Shown here in pieces: positions 35,644-43,102 of a DNA stretch of 64,000 bases (position 1 is the stretch's first letter; every line of letters begins with the position of its first letter). A program made the position numbers and the translations under genes. This DNA comes from Nocardioides scoriae. Lineage in GTDB: Bacteria > Actinomycetota > Actinomycetes > Propionibacteriales > Nocardioidaceae. The stretch spans positions 3,658,001 to 3,722,000 of the forward strand of contig NZ_LT629757.1 of assembly GCF_900104965.1 (NCBI RefSeq). Reading direction: 5' to 3'. Below the pieces are notes generated by a model. It was given only the letters and a program-made list of their open reading frames with translations. It was not told the origin of the DNA and did not search any database.

Positions 35644-36423
35644 ATGGGCGACGCCGACGTGGAGATCCTGCCGACCGAGCGCGAGGGGGCGTTCGTGGTG
35701 CGGGTCGGGGGGCGCGACCAGTCGTGCGTCGACCTCGGCGACCCCACGCGGCTCGTCTTCGACTACGTGCGGCGGATGGGCGACGTCCTGGACGCGGTGG
35801 GCGAGCCGGGCCGGCCCGTGCGGGTGCTCCACGTCGGGGGAGCCGGCCTGACGCTGCCGCGCTACGTGGCCGCCACGCGGCCGACGTCGTGGCAGGTGGT
35901 GCTCGAGCCCGACGAGGCCCTCACCGCCCGGATCCGCGAGGAGCTCCCGCTGCCGCGACGGAGCGGCATCCGGGTCCGTCCGGTGGCCGGGCGCGAGGGC
36001 CTGGAGGCCGTGCGCGACGACGCCGTCGACGTGGTGGTGCTCGACGCCTACCGCGACGGCGAGATGCCCGAGGACCTGGTCAGCGCCGAGGCGGCGGCGG
36101 CGTACGCCCGGGTGCTGGGGGTCGGTGGGGTGCTGCTCGCCAACGTGGCCGACCGGGCCCCCTTCGCGCTGGCCCGCGACGTGCTGGCCGGGCTGCGCAC
36201 CTGCTTCGCCGAGGTCCTCGTGAGCGCCGAGCCCGCGACGCTGAAGGGCCGCCGCCCGGGCAACCTGCTGCTCGTGGCGGGCGGGGACGACCGGCTGCGG
36301 CGGGCTCTGGAGCGCAGCGCGACCACCTCGGCGGCGCCGTACCGCGTGCTGGCGGGGGAGCAGGTCGGCAGCGTGCTCGGCGGTGGCGCGCCGCGGGCGG
36401 ACCCGCTCCGGATCGACACTTGA
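35644..36423 (+). CDS. Spermidine-synthase-like Rossmann protein
   Basis: 259 aa. VRVLHVGGAGLTLPRYVA is the SAM/dcSAM-binding loop, VVLEPDEAL the acidic end of beta-2, and VVVLDAYRDGEMP replaces the catalytic DxxDP block of true aminopropyltransferases. Such proteins are common in actinobacteria and their activity is usually undetermined. ATG 35644 follows GGGGGC. Its stop codon lies inside the -35 region of the yceI promoter. Confidence 0.78.
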   Translation: MGDADVEILPTEREGAFVVRVGGRDQSCVDLGDPTRLVFDYVRRMGDVLDAVGEPGRPVRVLHVGGAGLTLPRYVAATRPTSWQVVLEPDEALTARIREELPLPRRSGIRVRPVAGREGLEAVRDDAVDVVVLDAYRDGEMPEDLVSAEAAAAYARVLGVGGVLLANVADRAPFALARDVLAGLRTCFAEVLVSAEPATLKGRRPGNLLLVAGGDDRLRRALERSATTSAAPYRVLAGEQVGSVLGGGAPRADPLRIDT

Positions 36424-36472
36424 CATTTCAAATGTTGCGCGTAGGATGAGTCCTGTAGTTGAAGTCTCAACT
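36420..36472 (+). promoter_or_regulatory. yceI promoter with two palindromic operator candidates
   Basis: TTGACA (36420-36425), a 16-bp spacer and TAGGAT (36442-36447) make a good promoter, unusually AT-rich for this window. ACATTTCAAATGT (36423-36435) is a perfect palindrome over the -35 and spacer. AGTTGA-AGTC-TCAACT (36457-36472) is a second one just downstream of the -10. The TTGAA/TTCAA half-sites resemble MarR-family operators; no MarR gene is in the window. Confidence 0.6.
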
Positions 36473-36500
36473 GCACACCTACCTCGCACAGGAGCTCGTC

Positions 36501-37139
36501 ATGGGTCTGTTCAACCGTTCCGACAAGTCCGACACCACCCCCGAGGTCACCGGCACCGGTGGCGCCGCGTCCGCCGTCTTCGACGCGCCGACCACGCACC
36601 TGTCCGACATCTCGGGCGAGTACACGATCGACCCCAGCCACAGCCGCATCGGCTTCTCCGCCCGCCACGCGATGGTCACCACCGTCCGCGGCTCGTTCGG
36701 CGACTTCGAGGGCACCGCCCACGTCGACACCGCCAACCCGTCGGCCTCCCACGCCAAGGTCGTCATCAAGACCGCCAGCATCGACACCGGCTCCGCCGAC
36801 CGCGACGGCCACCTGCGCTCGGGCGACTTCTTCGACGCCGACGCCAACCCCGAGATCACCTTCGTCACCACCTCGGTCGAGCGCGTCGAGGACGACGTGT
36901 GGCGCCTGGCCGGCGACCTCACCATCAAGGGCGTCTCGCAGCCCCTCTCGATCGACTTCGAGTCCACCGGCTCGGCCGTCGACCCGTTCGGCAACACCCG
37001 CATCGGCTTCGAGGGCGCGACCACCATCAACCGCAAGGACTTCGGCCTCACCTGGAACGCCGCGCTCGAGACCGGTGGCGTGCTCGTCTCCGAGAAGATC
37101 AAGCTCGAGTTCGACGTCTCCGCGATCAAGTCCGCCTGA
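36501..37139 (+). CDS. YceI family protein
   Basis: 212 aa. The YceI lipocalin-like barrel is clear: GEYTIDPSHSRIGFSARHAMV, GSFGDFEGTAHVD, SIDTGSADRDGHLRSGDFFDA, and FGLTWNAALETGGVLVSEKI. Family members bind polyprenoid or other lipids; there is no signal peptide here, so it is cytoplasmic. AGGAG lies eight bases before ATG 36501. Strong promoter-like elements and tandem palindromes precede it. Confidence 0.9.
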   Translation: MGLFNRSDKSDTTPEVTGTGGAASAVFDAPTTHLSDISGEYTIDPSHSRIGFSARHAMVTTVRGSFGDFEGTAHVDTANPSASHAKVVIKTASIDTGSADRDGHLRSGDFFDADANPEITFVTTSVERVEDDVWRLAGDLTIKGVSQPLSIDFESTGSAVDPFGNTRIGFEGATTINRKDFGLTWNAALETGGVLVSEKIKLEFDVSAIKSA

Positions 37140-37144
37140 CTCAC

Positions 37145-37161
37145 CCCGCGGCCCTCGCGGG
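37145..37161 (+). terminator. Hairpin after yceI, possible terminator
   Basis: CCCGCG-GCCCT-CGCGGG: a 6-bp G/C stem right after the yceI stop, without a T-run. Confidence 0.35.
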
Positions 37162-37203
37162 CCCGTCCCACCACCCCTGCACGAGGCTCCCAGGAGGAGT
37201 GAC

Positions 37204-37716
37204 ATGGCCGTCCCCGTCGTACGCCTGAACCACGCGGTGCTCTTCGTCTCCGACCTGGAGCGGGCGCTGGAGTTCTACACCGCGGCGTTCGGCGTGGAGG
37301 TGGTCGCCCGCGAGCCTCGGGCCGACGCGGCGTTCCTGCGGATGCCGCGCTCGGAGAACCACCACGACCTGGGTCTGTTCGGGGTCGGGGCCGACGCCCC
37401 GCCCCGACAGCCCGGGACGGTGGGGCTCTACCACCTGGCCTGGCAGGTCGACACGGTCGAGGACCTCGAGGAGGCCCGCACCACGCTGGTCGGCCTGGGG
37501 GCCTGCACCGGGGAGTCCAGCCACGGGGCCACCAAGAGCATCTACGGCGTCGACCCCGACGGCAACGAGTTCGAGGTCATGTGGATGCTGCCCCGCGCCG
37601 ACTGGGGCGAGCTCGCGCACTCCGCGACCACCGAGCGGCTCGACCTCGCGGCCGAGGTCGCGCGCTGGGGCGGACGCCGCACCGCCGGCCGCGTGGTGGA
37701 GGACACCCCCGCCTGA
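37204..37716 (+). CDS. VOC family (glyoxalase/dioxygenase-like) protein
   Basis: 170 aa single VOC domain: LNHAVLFVSDLERALEFYTAAFG at the N-terminus with the first metal His, LYHLAWQVDTVEDLEEA with the second, and YGVDPDGNEFEVMWML with the Glu. All three positions are those of type I extradiol-dioxygenase-like proteins, so it may be a metal enzyme; the substrate is unknown. GGAGGAG lies just before ATG 37204. Confidence 0.85.
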   Translation: MAVPVVRLNHAVLFVSDLERALEFYTAAFGVEVVAREPRADAAFLRMPRSENHHDLGLFGVGADAPPRQPGTVGLYHLAWQVDTVEDLEEARTTLVGLGACTGESSHGATKSIYGVDPDGNEFEVMWMLPRADWGELAHSATTERLDLAAEVARWGGRRTAGRVVEDTPA

Positions 37717-37786
37717 GCCCGCACGCGGGTTTCCGCTCGGCGCACCTGGGCACGCTGCGGGCCTCCGACCCCCGAGGAGTGCGCCG

Positions 37787-38503
37787 ATGAGCCACCCGAT
37801 CACGGTCCTGTGGTCCGTCCCCCGCTCCGTCTCGACGTCGTTCGAGCGCATGGTGAGCGAGCGCGGCGACCACACCGTCCTCGACGAGCCGTTCTCGCGG
37901 GCCTACTACTACGGTCCCGACCGGCGCTCGCAGCGCTACGACTCCGAGATGCCCCACAGCGCGGCGCTGGAGATCCTCGAGGAGATCGAGGACGCCGCTC
38001 GCGAGCGGCCCGTCTTCGTCAAGGACATGGCCTACCAGGCCGTCGAGCTGCTCGGCCCCGACCTGCTGGCCCGCTTCCGCAACTGCTTCCTCGTGCGCGA
38101 CCCGGCCGCCACGCTGCCCTCGCTGGCACGCCACTGGCCCGACTTCACCGAGGAGGAGACCGGCTGGCCCCACCTCGACGAGGCCGCCGACATCGTCGAG
38201 TCCCTCGGCCAGCCCCTCGTCGTCGTCGACGCCGACCGGCTCTGCGCCGACCCCGCCGCCGTCGTCGGCCGCTGGTGCGACGCCATGGGCCTCGAGCCCG
38301 ACCCCGACGCCCTCACCTGGGAGCCCGGCATGCGCCCCGAGTGGGAGCTGTGGGGCGAGTGGCACGGCTCCACCACCCGCACCACCGGCTTCGGCGAGCT
38401 CCGCCCGCCCCCGCCCGCCCCCGGCCCCGACCAGCCGCGCCTCCACGCGGCGTACGTCCGGGCGGTGCCGGTCTACGAGCGGCTCGTCGCCCACGCGCTG
38501 TAG
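37787..38503 (+). CDS. Sulfotransferase-family protein
   Basis: 238 aa. VLWSVPRSVSTSFERMV is the 5'-PSB (PAPS-binding) loop and FRNCFLVRDPAATLPSL the 3' phosphate-binding motif of P-loop sulfotransferases; LDEPFSRAYYYGP follows the first. This branch (branched-chain aminotransferase-like/sulfotransferase) is widespread and acceptors are unknown. GAGGAG precedes ATG 37787. The hairpin repeat array begins ten bases after its stop. Confidence 0.8.
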   Translation: MSHPITVLWSVPRSVSTSFERMVSERGDHTVLDEPFSRAYYYGPDRRSQRYDSEMPHSAALEILEEIEDAARERPVFVKDMAYQAVELLGPDLLARFRNCFLVRDPAATLPSLARHWPDFTEEETGWPHLDEAADIVESLGQPLVVVDADRLCADPAAVVGRWCDAMGLEPDPDALTWEPGMRPEWELWGEWHGSTTRTTGFGELRPPPPAPGPDQPRLHAAYVRAVPVYERLVAHAL

Positions 38504-38512
38504 GGGTGACGC

Positions 38513-38990
38513 AACGTCATGCGGATGGTGGCCTTGGGCCCCCACTTCGCATGGCGTCCCGCGGCTGGGCGGCGGACGTCGTACGAGGTGGTCGTCGGGG
38601 CGGCCAGCTCGCATGACCTCCCGCCTCGCGACGCCGCAACGTCATCCAACGCGGTCGTCAGAGCAGCCAGCTCGCATGACGTCCTCCTCGGCCCGGCGCG
38701 ACGTCATGCGAATCGTGGGCTTGGACCCCCACTTCGCATGACGTCCCACGGCTGGGGCGTGCGTCGTACGAGGTGGTCGTCGGGGCGGCCGTCTCGCATG
38801 ACGTCCTGCCCCGAGCCGGCGCGACGTCGTACGAGGTGGTCGTCAGAGCAGCCAGCTCGCATGACGTCTTCCTCGGCCCGGCGCGACGTCATGCGAATCG
38901 TGGGCTTGGACCCCCACTTCGCATGACGTCCCACGGCTGGGGCGTGCGTCGTACGAGGTGGTCGTCGGGGCGGCCGTCTCGCATGACGTC
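38513..38990. repeat. REP/BIME-like array of eight hairpin units
   Basis: Eight units of about 45 bp begin near 38514, 38576, 38638, 38701, 38761, 38824, 38886 and 38946 (period 60-63 bp), separated by linkers of about 16-18 bp. Nearly all end in CTCGCATGACGTC or TTCGCATGACGTC and begin with the near-complement (GACGTCATGCGA or GTCGTACGAG). Two classes alternate: class 1 (units 1, 4, 7) folds CATGCGAA..GTGGG onto CCCACTTCGCATG, and class 2 (units 2, 5, 6, 8, with a decayed unit 3) has a GTGGTCGTC core. The block around units 4-5 is copied 185 bp later as units 7-8. The 38504-39055 gap holds no gene; open frames across it are by-products of the repeat. Confidence 0.88.
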
Positions 38991-39055
38991 CTGCCCCGAG
39001 CGCCCCGGGACGACCCCGGACGCCCCCGGGACGCGGCGCCGCGCCCCGCAGCAGG

Positions 39056-39742
39056 TCAGAACCGCGGCAGCCCCGCGACCTTCCACCCGGCGAAGGCGCC
39101 GGCCGCCTCGTCGGTCATGTCGGGGTACTTCTTGACGGCGCCCCTCTTCCAGCCGGACGACGAGTGCCGCCACGTGGTCACGGTGCCCTGCATGACGCCG
39201 TCGGCGTCGCGCTCGGCGACGCGGGCGCGGACCAGGCCGCGGGGGTCGTCCGTGCTGCGGGCCCAGCCGACGTCGTCCATCAGGGCGCCGTCGACGGTCC
39301 AGGTGCCGCCGCCGGGGGCGGGCAGCGTGACGAGCTTGCCGCCCCTGAACGTGAGCACCCGGAAGAACTCGGCGTGCGCGCCCTGGGTGAACCCGACGAC
39401 GAGGTCCTTGCCCGTGCGCTCGTCGAGGGTGGCGCTGCCCTGCCACACGGGTCCGCTCCAGCTGGTGAGGGTGCGGGTGGCCTTCACGATCGTGCCGGGC
39501 CGGGTGCGGACCCGCACCGTGACGGTGCCCTGGTCAGCGCCCGAGCCGCCCTTGCGCACGACGCCGATCTGGTCGGCGGTGCCGTTGCCGTCGACGTCGG
39601 CCGACCTCACCACCCGGCACCCGCTGACGCCGGCGCACACGCCCGGGGCCGCCGAGGCGGGCGTGGCCGCGCCGAGCGTGCCGGCCCCCGCGACCAGGGC
39701 CACCGCGACCCACCGTGCCGTGCGTGCTGCTGCTCCACCCAT
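39056..39742 (-). CDS. Secreted protein, unknown
   Basis: 228 aa. A clear signal peptide (ARTARWVAVALVAGAGTLGA then ATPASAAPG) is followed by a segment with DVDGNGTADQIGVV, an FG-GAP/dockerin-like calcium-loop motif, and beta-rich repeats (GTVTVRVRTRPGTIVKATRTL). Two Cys in VCAGVSGCRV may form a disulfide. Function unknown. It ends 65 bp after the hairpin array. Confidence 0.75.
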   Translation of the reverse strand: MGGAAARTARWVAVALVAGAGTLGAATPASAAPGVCAGVSGCRVVRSADVDGNGTADQIGVVRKGGSGADQGTVTVRVRTRPGTIVKATRTLTSWSGPVWQGSATLDERTGKDLVVGFTQGAHAEFFRVLTFRGGKLVTLPAPGGGTWTVDGALMDDVGWARSTDDPRGLVRARVAERDADGVMQGTVTTWRHSSSGWKRGAVKKYPDMTDEAAGAFAGWKVAGLPRF

Positions 39743-39876
39743 CTCGTCCCCCCGAGGTCCGGGGCGCCGATGGTTGTCATCGGCACCTGTTTCGGAGACT
39801 AGGGCGGACGCGCCGGTAGCGGAACCCGCGGACGGCTCCCCGCGCTGGCGAGGTGCCGCCACGCGGCCCGTGGCGG

Positions 39877-41679
39877 TCAGAGCACGTCGGGGTCGAGGTC
39901 GAGCGTGGTGGTGTCGAGAGAGGCGAGCAGGGCCAGCACCGGCCCGGTGCGCGGCAGCTCCACGGCGTAGAAGTACCTCGCCGCGGCCCGCTTGCCGTCG
40001 GGGAACCTGCCCTGCGCGGAGCCGACCGCGACCAGCTGCTCGAGCCACAGCCACGCCACGACGACGTGCCCGAACGCCTCGAGGTACGCCGTGGCGTTGG
40101 CCAGCGCGAGCGCCGGGTCGCCCTTCTCCCACAGCACGCCGGTCACCCGGACCAGCTCGTCCCAGGTGCCCCCCAGCGCCGAGGCGTACGCCGCGGGCTC
40201 GCCGCCGGCGGCCCGGGCCGCCTCGACGGTGGTCGCGATCCGGGCGCCGAGCACGCCGAGCGAGCGGCCACCGCCCTCGACGACCTTGCGGCCGAGCAGG
40301 TCGAGCGCCTGGATGCCGTGGGTGCCCTCGTGGATCGGGTTGAGCCGGTTGTCGCGGTAGAGCTGCTCGACCGGGTGGTCGCGGGTGTAGCCGTAGCCGC
40401 CGTGCACCTGGATCGCGAGGTCGTTGGCGGCCAGGCACCACTGCGAGGGCCACGACTTCGCGATGGGGGTGAGCAGCGAGAGCAGCTGCTCGGCCTCGCG
40501 GGCGGCGTCGGCGTCGGGGTGGGTCCGCGACTCGTCGACGAGGTGGGCGCAGAACAGCACCAGCGCGAGCGCGCCCTCGACGTACGACTTCTGCGCCAGC
40601 AGCATCCGCCGGACGTCGGCGTGCTCGACGAGCGCCACCGGTGGGGTCGTGGGGTCCTTGCGGTCGAGCGGGCGGCCCTGGGTGCGCACGCGGGCGTACT
40701 CCAGCGAGTGCAGGTAGCCCGTGTAGCCGAGCGCCATCGCACCGGCGCCGACGCTGACGCGCGCCTCGTTCATCATGTGGAACATGTAGGTCAGGCCGCG
40801 ACCCTCCTCGCCCACGAGGTGGCCGACCGCACCGGCCCGGCCGCCCGGGGTGGCGAGGCCCTCGCCGAAGTTGAGCAGCGTGTTCGTGGTGGCGCGGTAG
40901 CCCATCTTGTGGTTGAGCCCCACCAGCGCCACGTCGTTGCGCTCGCCGACCGACCCGTCGTCGGCGGGGAGCCACTTGGGCACGATGAACAGCGAGATGC
41001 CCTTGGTGCCGGGCGCCGCGTCCGGGGTCTTGGCCAGCACCAGGTGGACGATGTTCTCGGCCAGCTCGTGGTCGCCGCCGGAGATCCACATCTTGGTGCC
41101 GGTGACCCGGTAGCTGCCGTCGTCCTGCCGCACGGCACGGGTGGTGATGTCGCCGAGCGAGGACCCCGCCTGGGGCTCGGAGAGCGCCATGGTGCCGTAC
41201 CAGCGGCCCGCCACCACCGGCTCGGCGTACGTCGCGACCTGCTCCGGCGTGCCGTACGTCGCCAGCAGGTTGGCGTTGCCCTCGGCCAGGAACGGGTAGG
41301 CGAAGGCCCCGATGCTGGCCGCCTGGAACCAGCTCGACGCCGCCTGGTGCACCACGAACGGCAGCTGCATGCCGCCGAGCTCGGCGTCGAAGACGCTGGT
41401 CGGCAGCCCCGAGGCGGTGTACGCCGCCAGCGCGGCCTTCACCGACGCGGGCTGCACGACGCGCCCGTCCTCGCCGACGTGGGGCTCGTGGGTGTCGGCC
41501 TCCCGGTTGAGCGGCGCGAAGTGCTCGGTCGCCAGCTGCTCGGCCAGGTCGAGGACGGCGTCGAAGGTCTCGCGGTCGTGCTCGGCGTACCGCTCCCGCT
41601 CGACCAGGCGCTCGACGCCCAGCCAGTCGTGGAGCAGGAAGTCGAGGTCGCGGCGCGACATCAGCAGCGAGGAGGCCAT
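39877..41679 (-). CDS. Acyl-CoA dehydrogenase (long form with C-terminal extension)
   Basis: 600 aa, the size of the AcdA/DmdC-like long acyl-CoA dehydrogenases. MALSEPQAGSSLGDITTRA and MWISGGDHELAENIVHLVLA are the FAD/substrate motifs; the catalytic base candidate is Glu in NPIHEGTHGIQALDLLGRKV. The C-terminal 130 residues form the extra helical domain of this subgroup. It should oxidise an acyl-CoA with electron transfer flavoprotein as acceptor; chain length unknown. The SDR gene at 41684 lies four bases upstream in the same direction. Confidence 0.9.
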   Translation of the reverse strand: MASSLLMSRRDLDFLLHDWLGVERLVERERYAEHDRETFDAVLDLAEQLATEHFAPLNREADTHEPHVGEDGRVVQPASVKAALAAYTASGLPTSVFDAELGGMQLPFVVHQAASSWFQAASIGAFAYPFLAEGNANLLATYGTPEQVATYAEPVVAGRWYGTMALSEPQAGSSLGDITTRAVRQDDGSYRVTGTKMWISGGDHELAENIVHLVLAKTPDAAPGTKGISLFIVPKWLPADDGSVGERNDVALVGLNHKMGYRATTNTLLNFGEGLATPGGRAGAVGHLVGEEGRGLTYMFHMMNEARVSVGAGAMALGYTGYLHSLEYARVRTQGRPLDRKDPTTPPVALVEHADVRRMLLAQKSYVEGALALVLFCAHLVDESRTHPDADAAREAEQLLSLLTPIAKSWPSQWCLAANDLAIQVHGGYGYTRDHPVEQLYRDNRLNPIHEGTHGIQALDLLGRKVVEGGGRSLGVLGARIATTVEAARAAGGEPAAYASALGGTWDELVRVTGVLWEKGDPALALANATAYLEAFGHVVVAWLWLEQLVAVGSAQGRFPDGKRAAARYFYAVELPRTGPVLALLASLDTTTLDLDPDVL

Positions 41680-41683
41680 GGGC

Positions 41684-42847
41684 TCAGCCTGCCACCGGCG
41701 CCGACGTGCGGGGCGCCGGGACGACGCCGTCGGCCTCGAGCCGGTCGAACAGGTCGAGGAAGGCGTCGAGGGTGACCCGGTGGCCGGTGAACCCGGCCCG
41801 TCGGCTGCGGGCCAGGTCGGTCAGGCACTCCATGTCGCGGCCGAGGTCGCCGTCGGTGTGCCACCAGGAGGCGACCCGGTCGAGGTCGGCCTCGGCGAGG
41901 CCCTCGCGCTCGGCCACGGTGCGCCAGGTCGGGGCGGCGTCGGCCATCTGCTCCTCGAGCGGGCGCGGCTCGCCCTCGAAGCCCTCGGGACGCACGCCGA
42001 GGCGCTCGGCGAGCCGGGGCCACAGCCAGCGCCAGCGGAAGACGTCGCCGTTGGCGACGTTGAACGCCGTGTCCGCCGCGGCCGGGTCGGTGGCCGCCCA
42101 GTGCAGCTGCTCGGCGAGCAGGTCGGCGTCGGTCATGTCGGTGACGCCGTTCCACTGGGTCTGCGAGCCGGGGAACACGAAGGGCCGGTCGAGCTCGCGG
42201 CAGATCGCGGCGTACGCCGCCAGGGTCTGGCCCATGTTCATCGCGTTGCCCAGCGCCGAGCCGATGATGGTGTGCGCCCGGTGCACGCTCCAGGTGAAGC
42301 CGTCGCGCTCGGCGGCGGCGAACAGCTCGTCCTCCTGCGCGTAGTAGAAGTTCGGGTAGGGCAGGCGGTCCTCGTCCTCGTGGAACGGCGTGTCCGGCAC
42401 CTCGCCCTGGCCGTAGGCCTCGAACGGGCCGAGGTAGTGCTTGAGCCCGGTCAGCAGCGCCACGTGGCGCACCGACGCGGCCTCGCCGTCCGCGGGCCGC
42501 ACGGCCTCGAGGACGTCGCGCACCATGGCGCCGTTGACGCGGATGTTCTCCTCCTCGGAGTCCTGGCGCGCCCACGCGGTGACGAAGACGTGGGTGGGTC
42601 GGTGCCCGGCGAGCGCGTCGCGCAGGGACCGCGCGTCGGTCAGGTCGGCCTGCACGGGGCGCACCCCGGGCAGCTCGCGGCCGCTGCGGGACAGGCCCAG
42701 GACCTCCCAGCCCCGGGCGACGAGCAGCCGGCACAGCGCGCCGCCGGCGATGCCGGTCGCGCCCACGACCAGGGCGGTGCCGCCGGTGTCGGCGGTGGTC
42801 TCGCGGGTGGGGGTGGAGGGGACGGGGGACGGGTCGGCTTCGGTCAC
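41684..42847 (-). CDS. PRISE-type SDR (progesterone 5-beta-reductase/iridoid synthase-like)
   Basis: 387 aa atypical SDR. The cofactor loop is GATGIAG, and the family signature TGLKHYLGPFEAYG plus NFYYAQED (Tyr in the P5beta-R-type position) is present. WSVHRAHTIIGSALGNAMNM follows. Plant members reduce activated C=C bonds with NADPH; the bacterial substrate is unknown. GTG 42847 starts four genes' distance from any redox partner, but the acyl-CoA dehydrogenase follows after four bases, so an operon acting on a lipid or terpenoid enoyl/enone is an inference. Confidence 0.82.
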   Translation of the reverse strand: MTEADPSPVPSTPTRETTADTGGTALVVGATGIAGGALCRLLVARGWEVLGLSRSGRELPGVRPVQADLTDARSLRDALAGHRPTHVFVTAWARQDSEEENIRVNGAMVRDVLEAVRPADGEAASVRHVALLTGLKHYLGPFEAYGQGEVPDTPFHEDEDRLPYPNFYYAQEDELFAAAERDGFTWSVHRAHTIIGSALGNAMNMGQTLAAYAAICRELDRPFVFPGSQTQWNGVTDMTDADLLAEQLHWAATDPAAADTAFNVANGDVFRWRWLWPRLAERLGVRPEGFEGEPRPLEEQMADAAPTWRTVAEREGLAEADLDRVASWWHTDGDLGRDMECLTDLARSRRAGFTGHRVTLDAFLDLFDRLEADGVVPAPRTSAPVAG

Positions 42848-43102
42848 TGCTCGACGGTAGGCGGCATCGCCAAGCGTCCGAGCACCGGTGCGGGTAGCAT
42901 GACGGCGTAGCGGCCGTAGCTCTCGGCCGTGGTCCCACCCGGACGTGGCCGTTCCCGGCCTGACCCGGGAGTCACGCGCCAGGCCCGACCAACGCGGGCG
43001 TGGCCGTTCGGACCGACCAGCAGGGGTGGACGATCGCTGTCCGACGACCGGCGCCACGTCCTCCGGGACGGCGCCGGTGACGGGCACACGGAGGAGGAGC
43101 CT

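Noticed and set aside
38513-38990. CRISPR array
   Set aside because: The repeats are hairpins with near-identical linkers, spacers are not unique, and no cas gene is near.
38521-39135. Small proteins encoded across the repeat array
   Set aside because: All are translations of the repeat unit in shifting frames, with no ribosome site.
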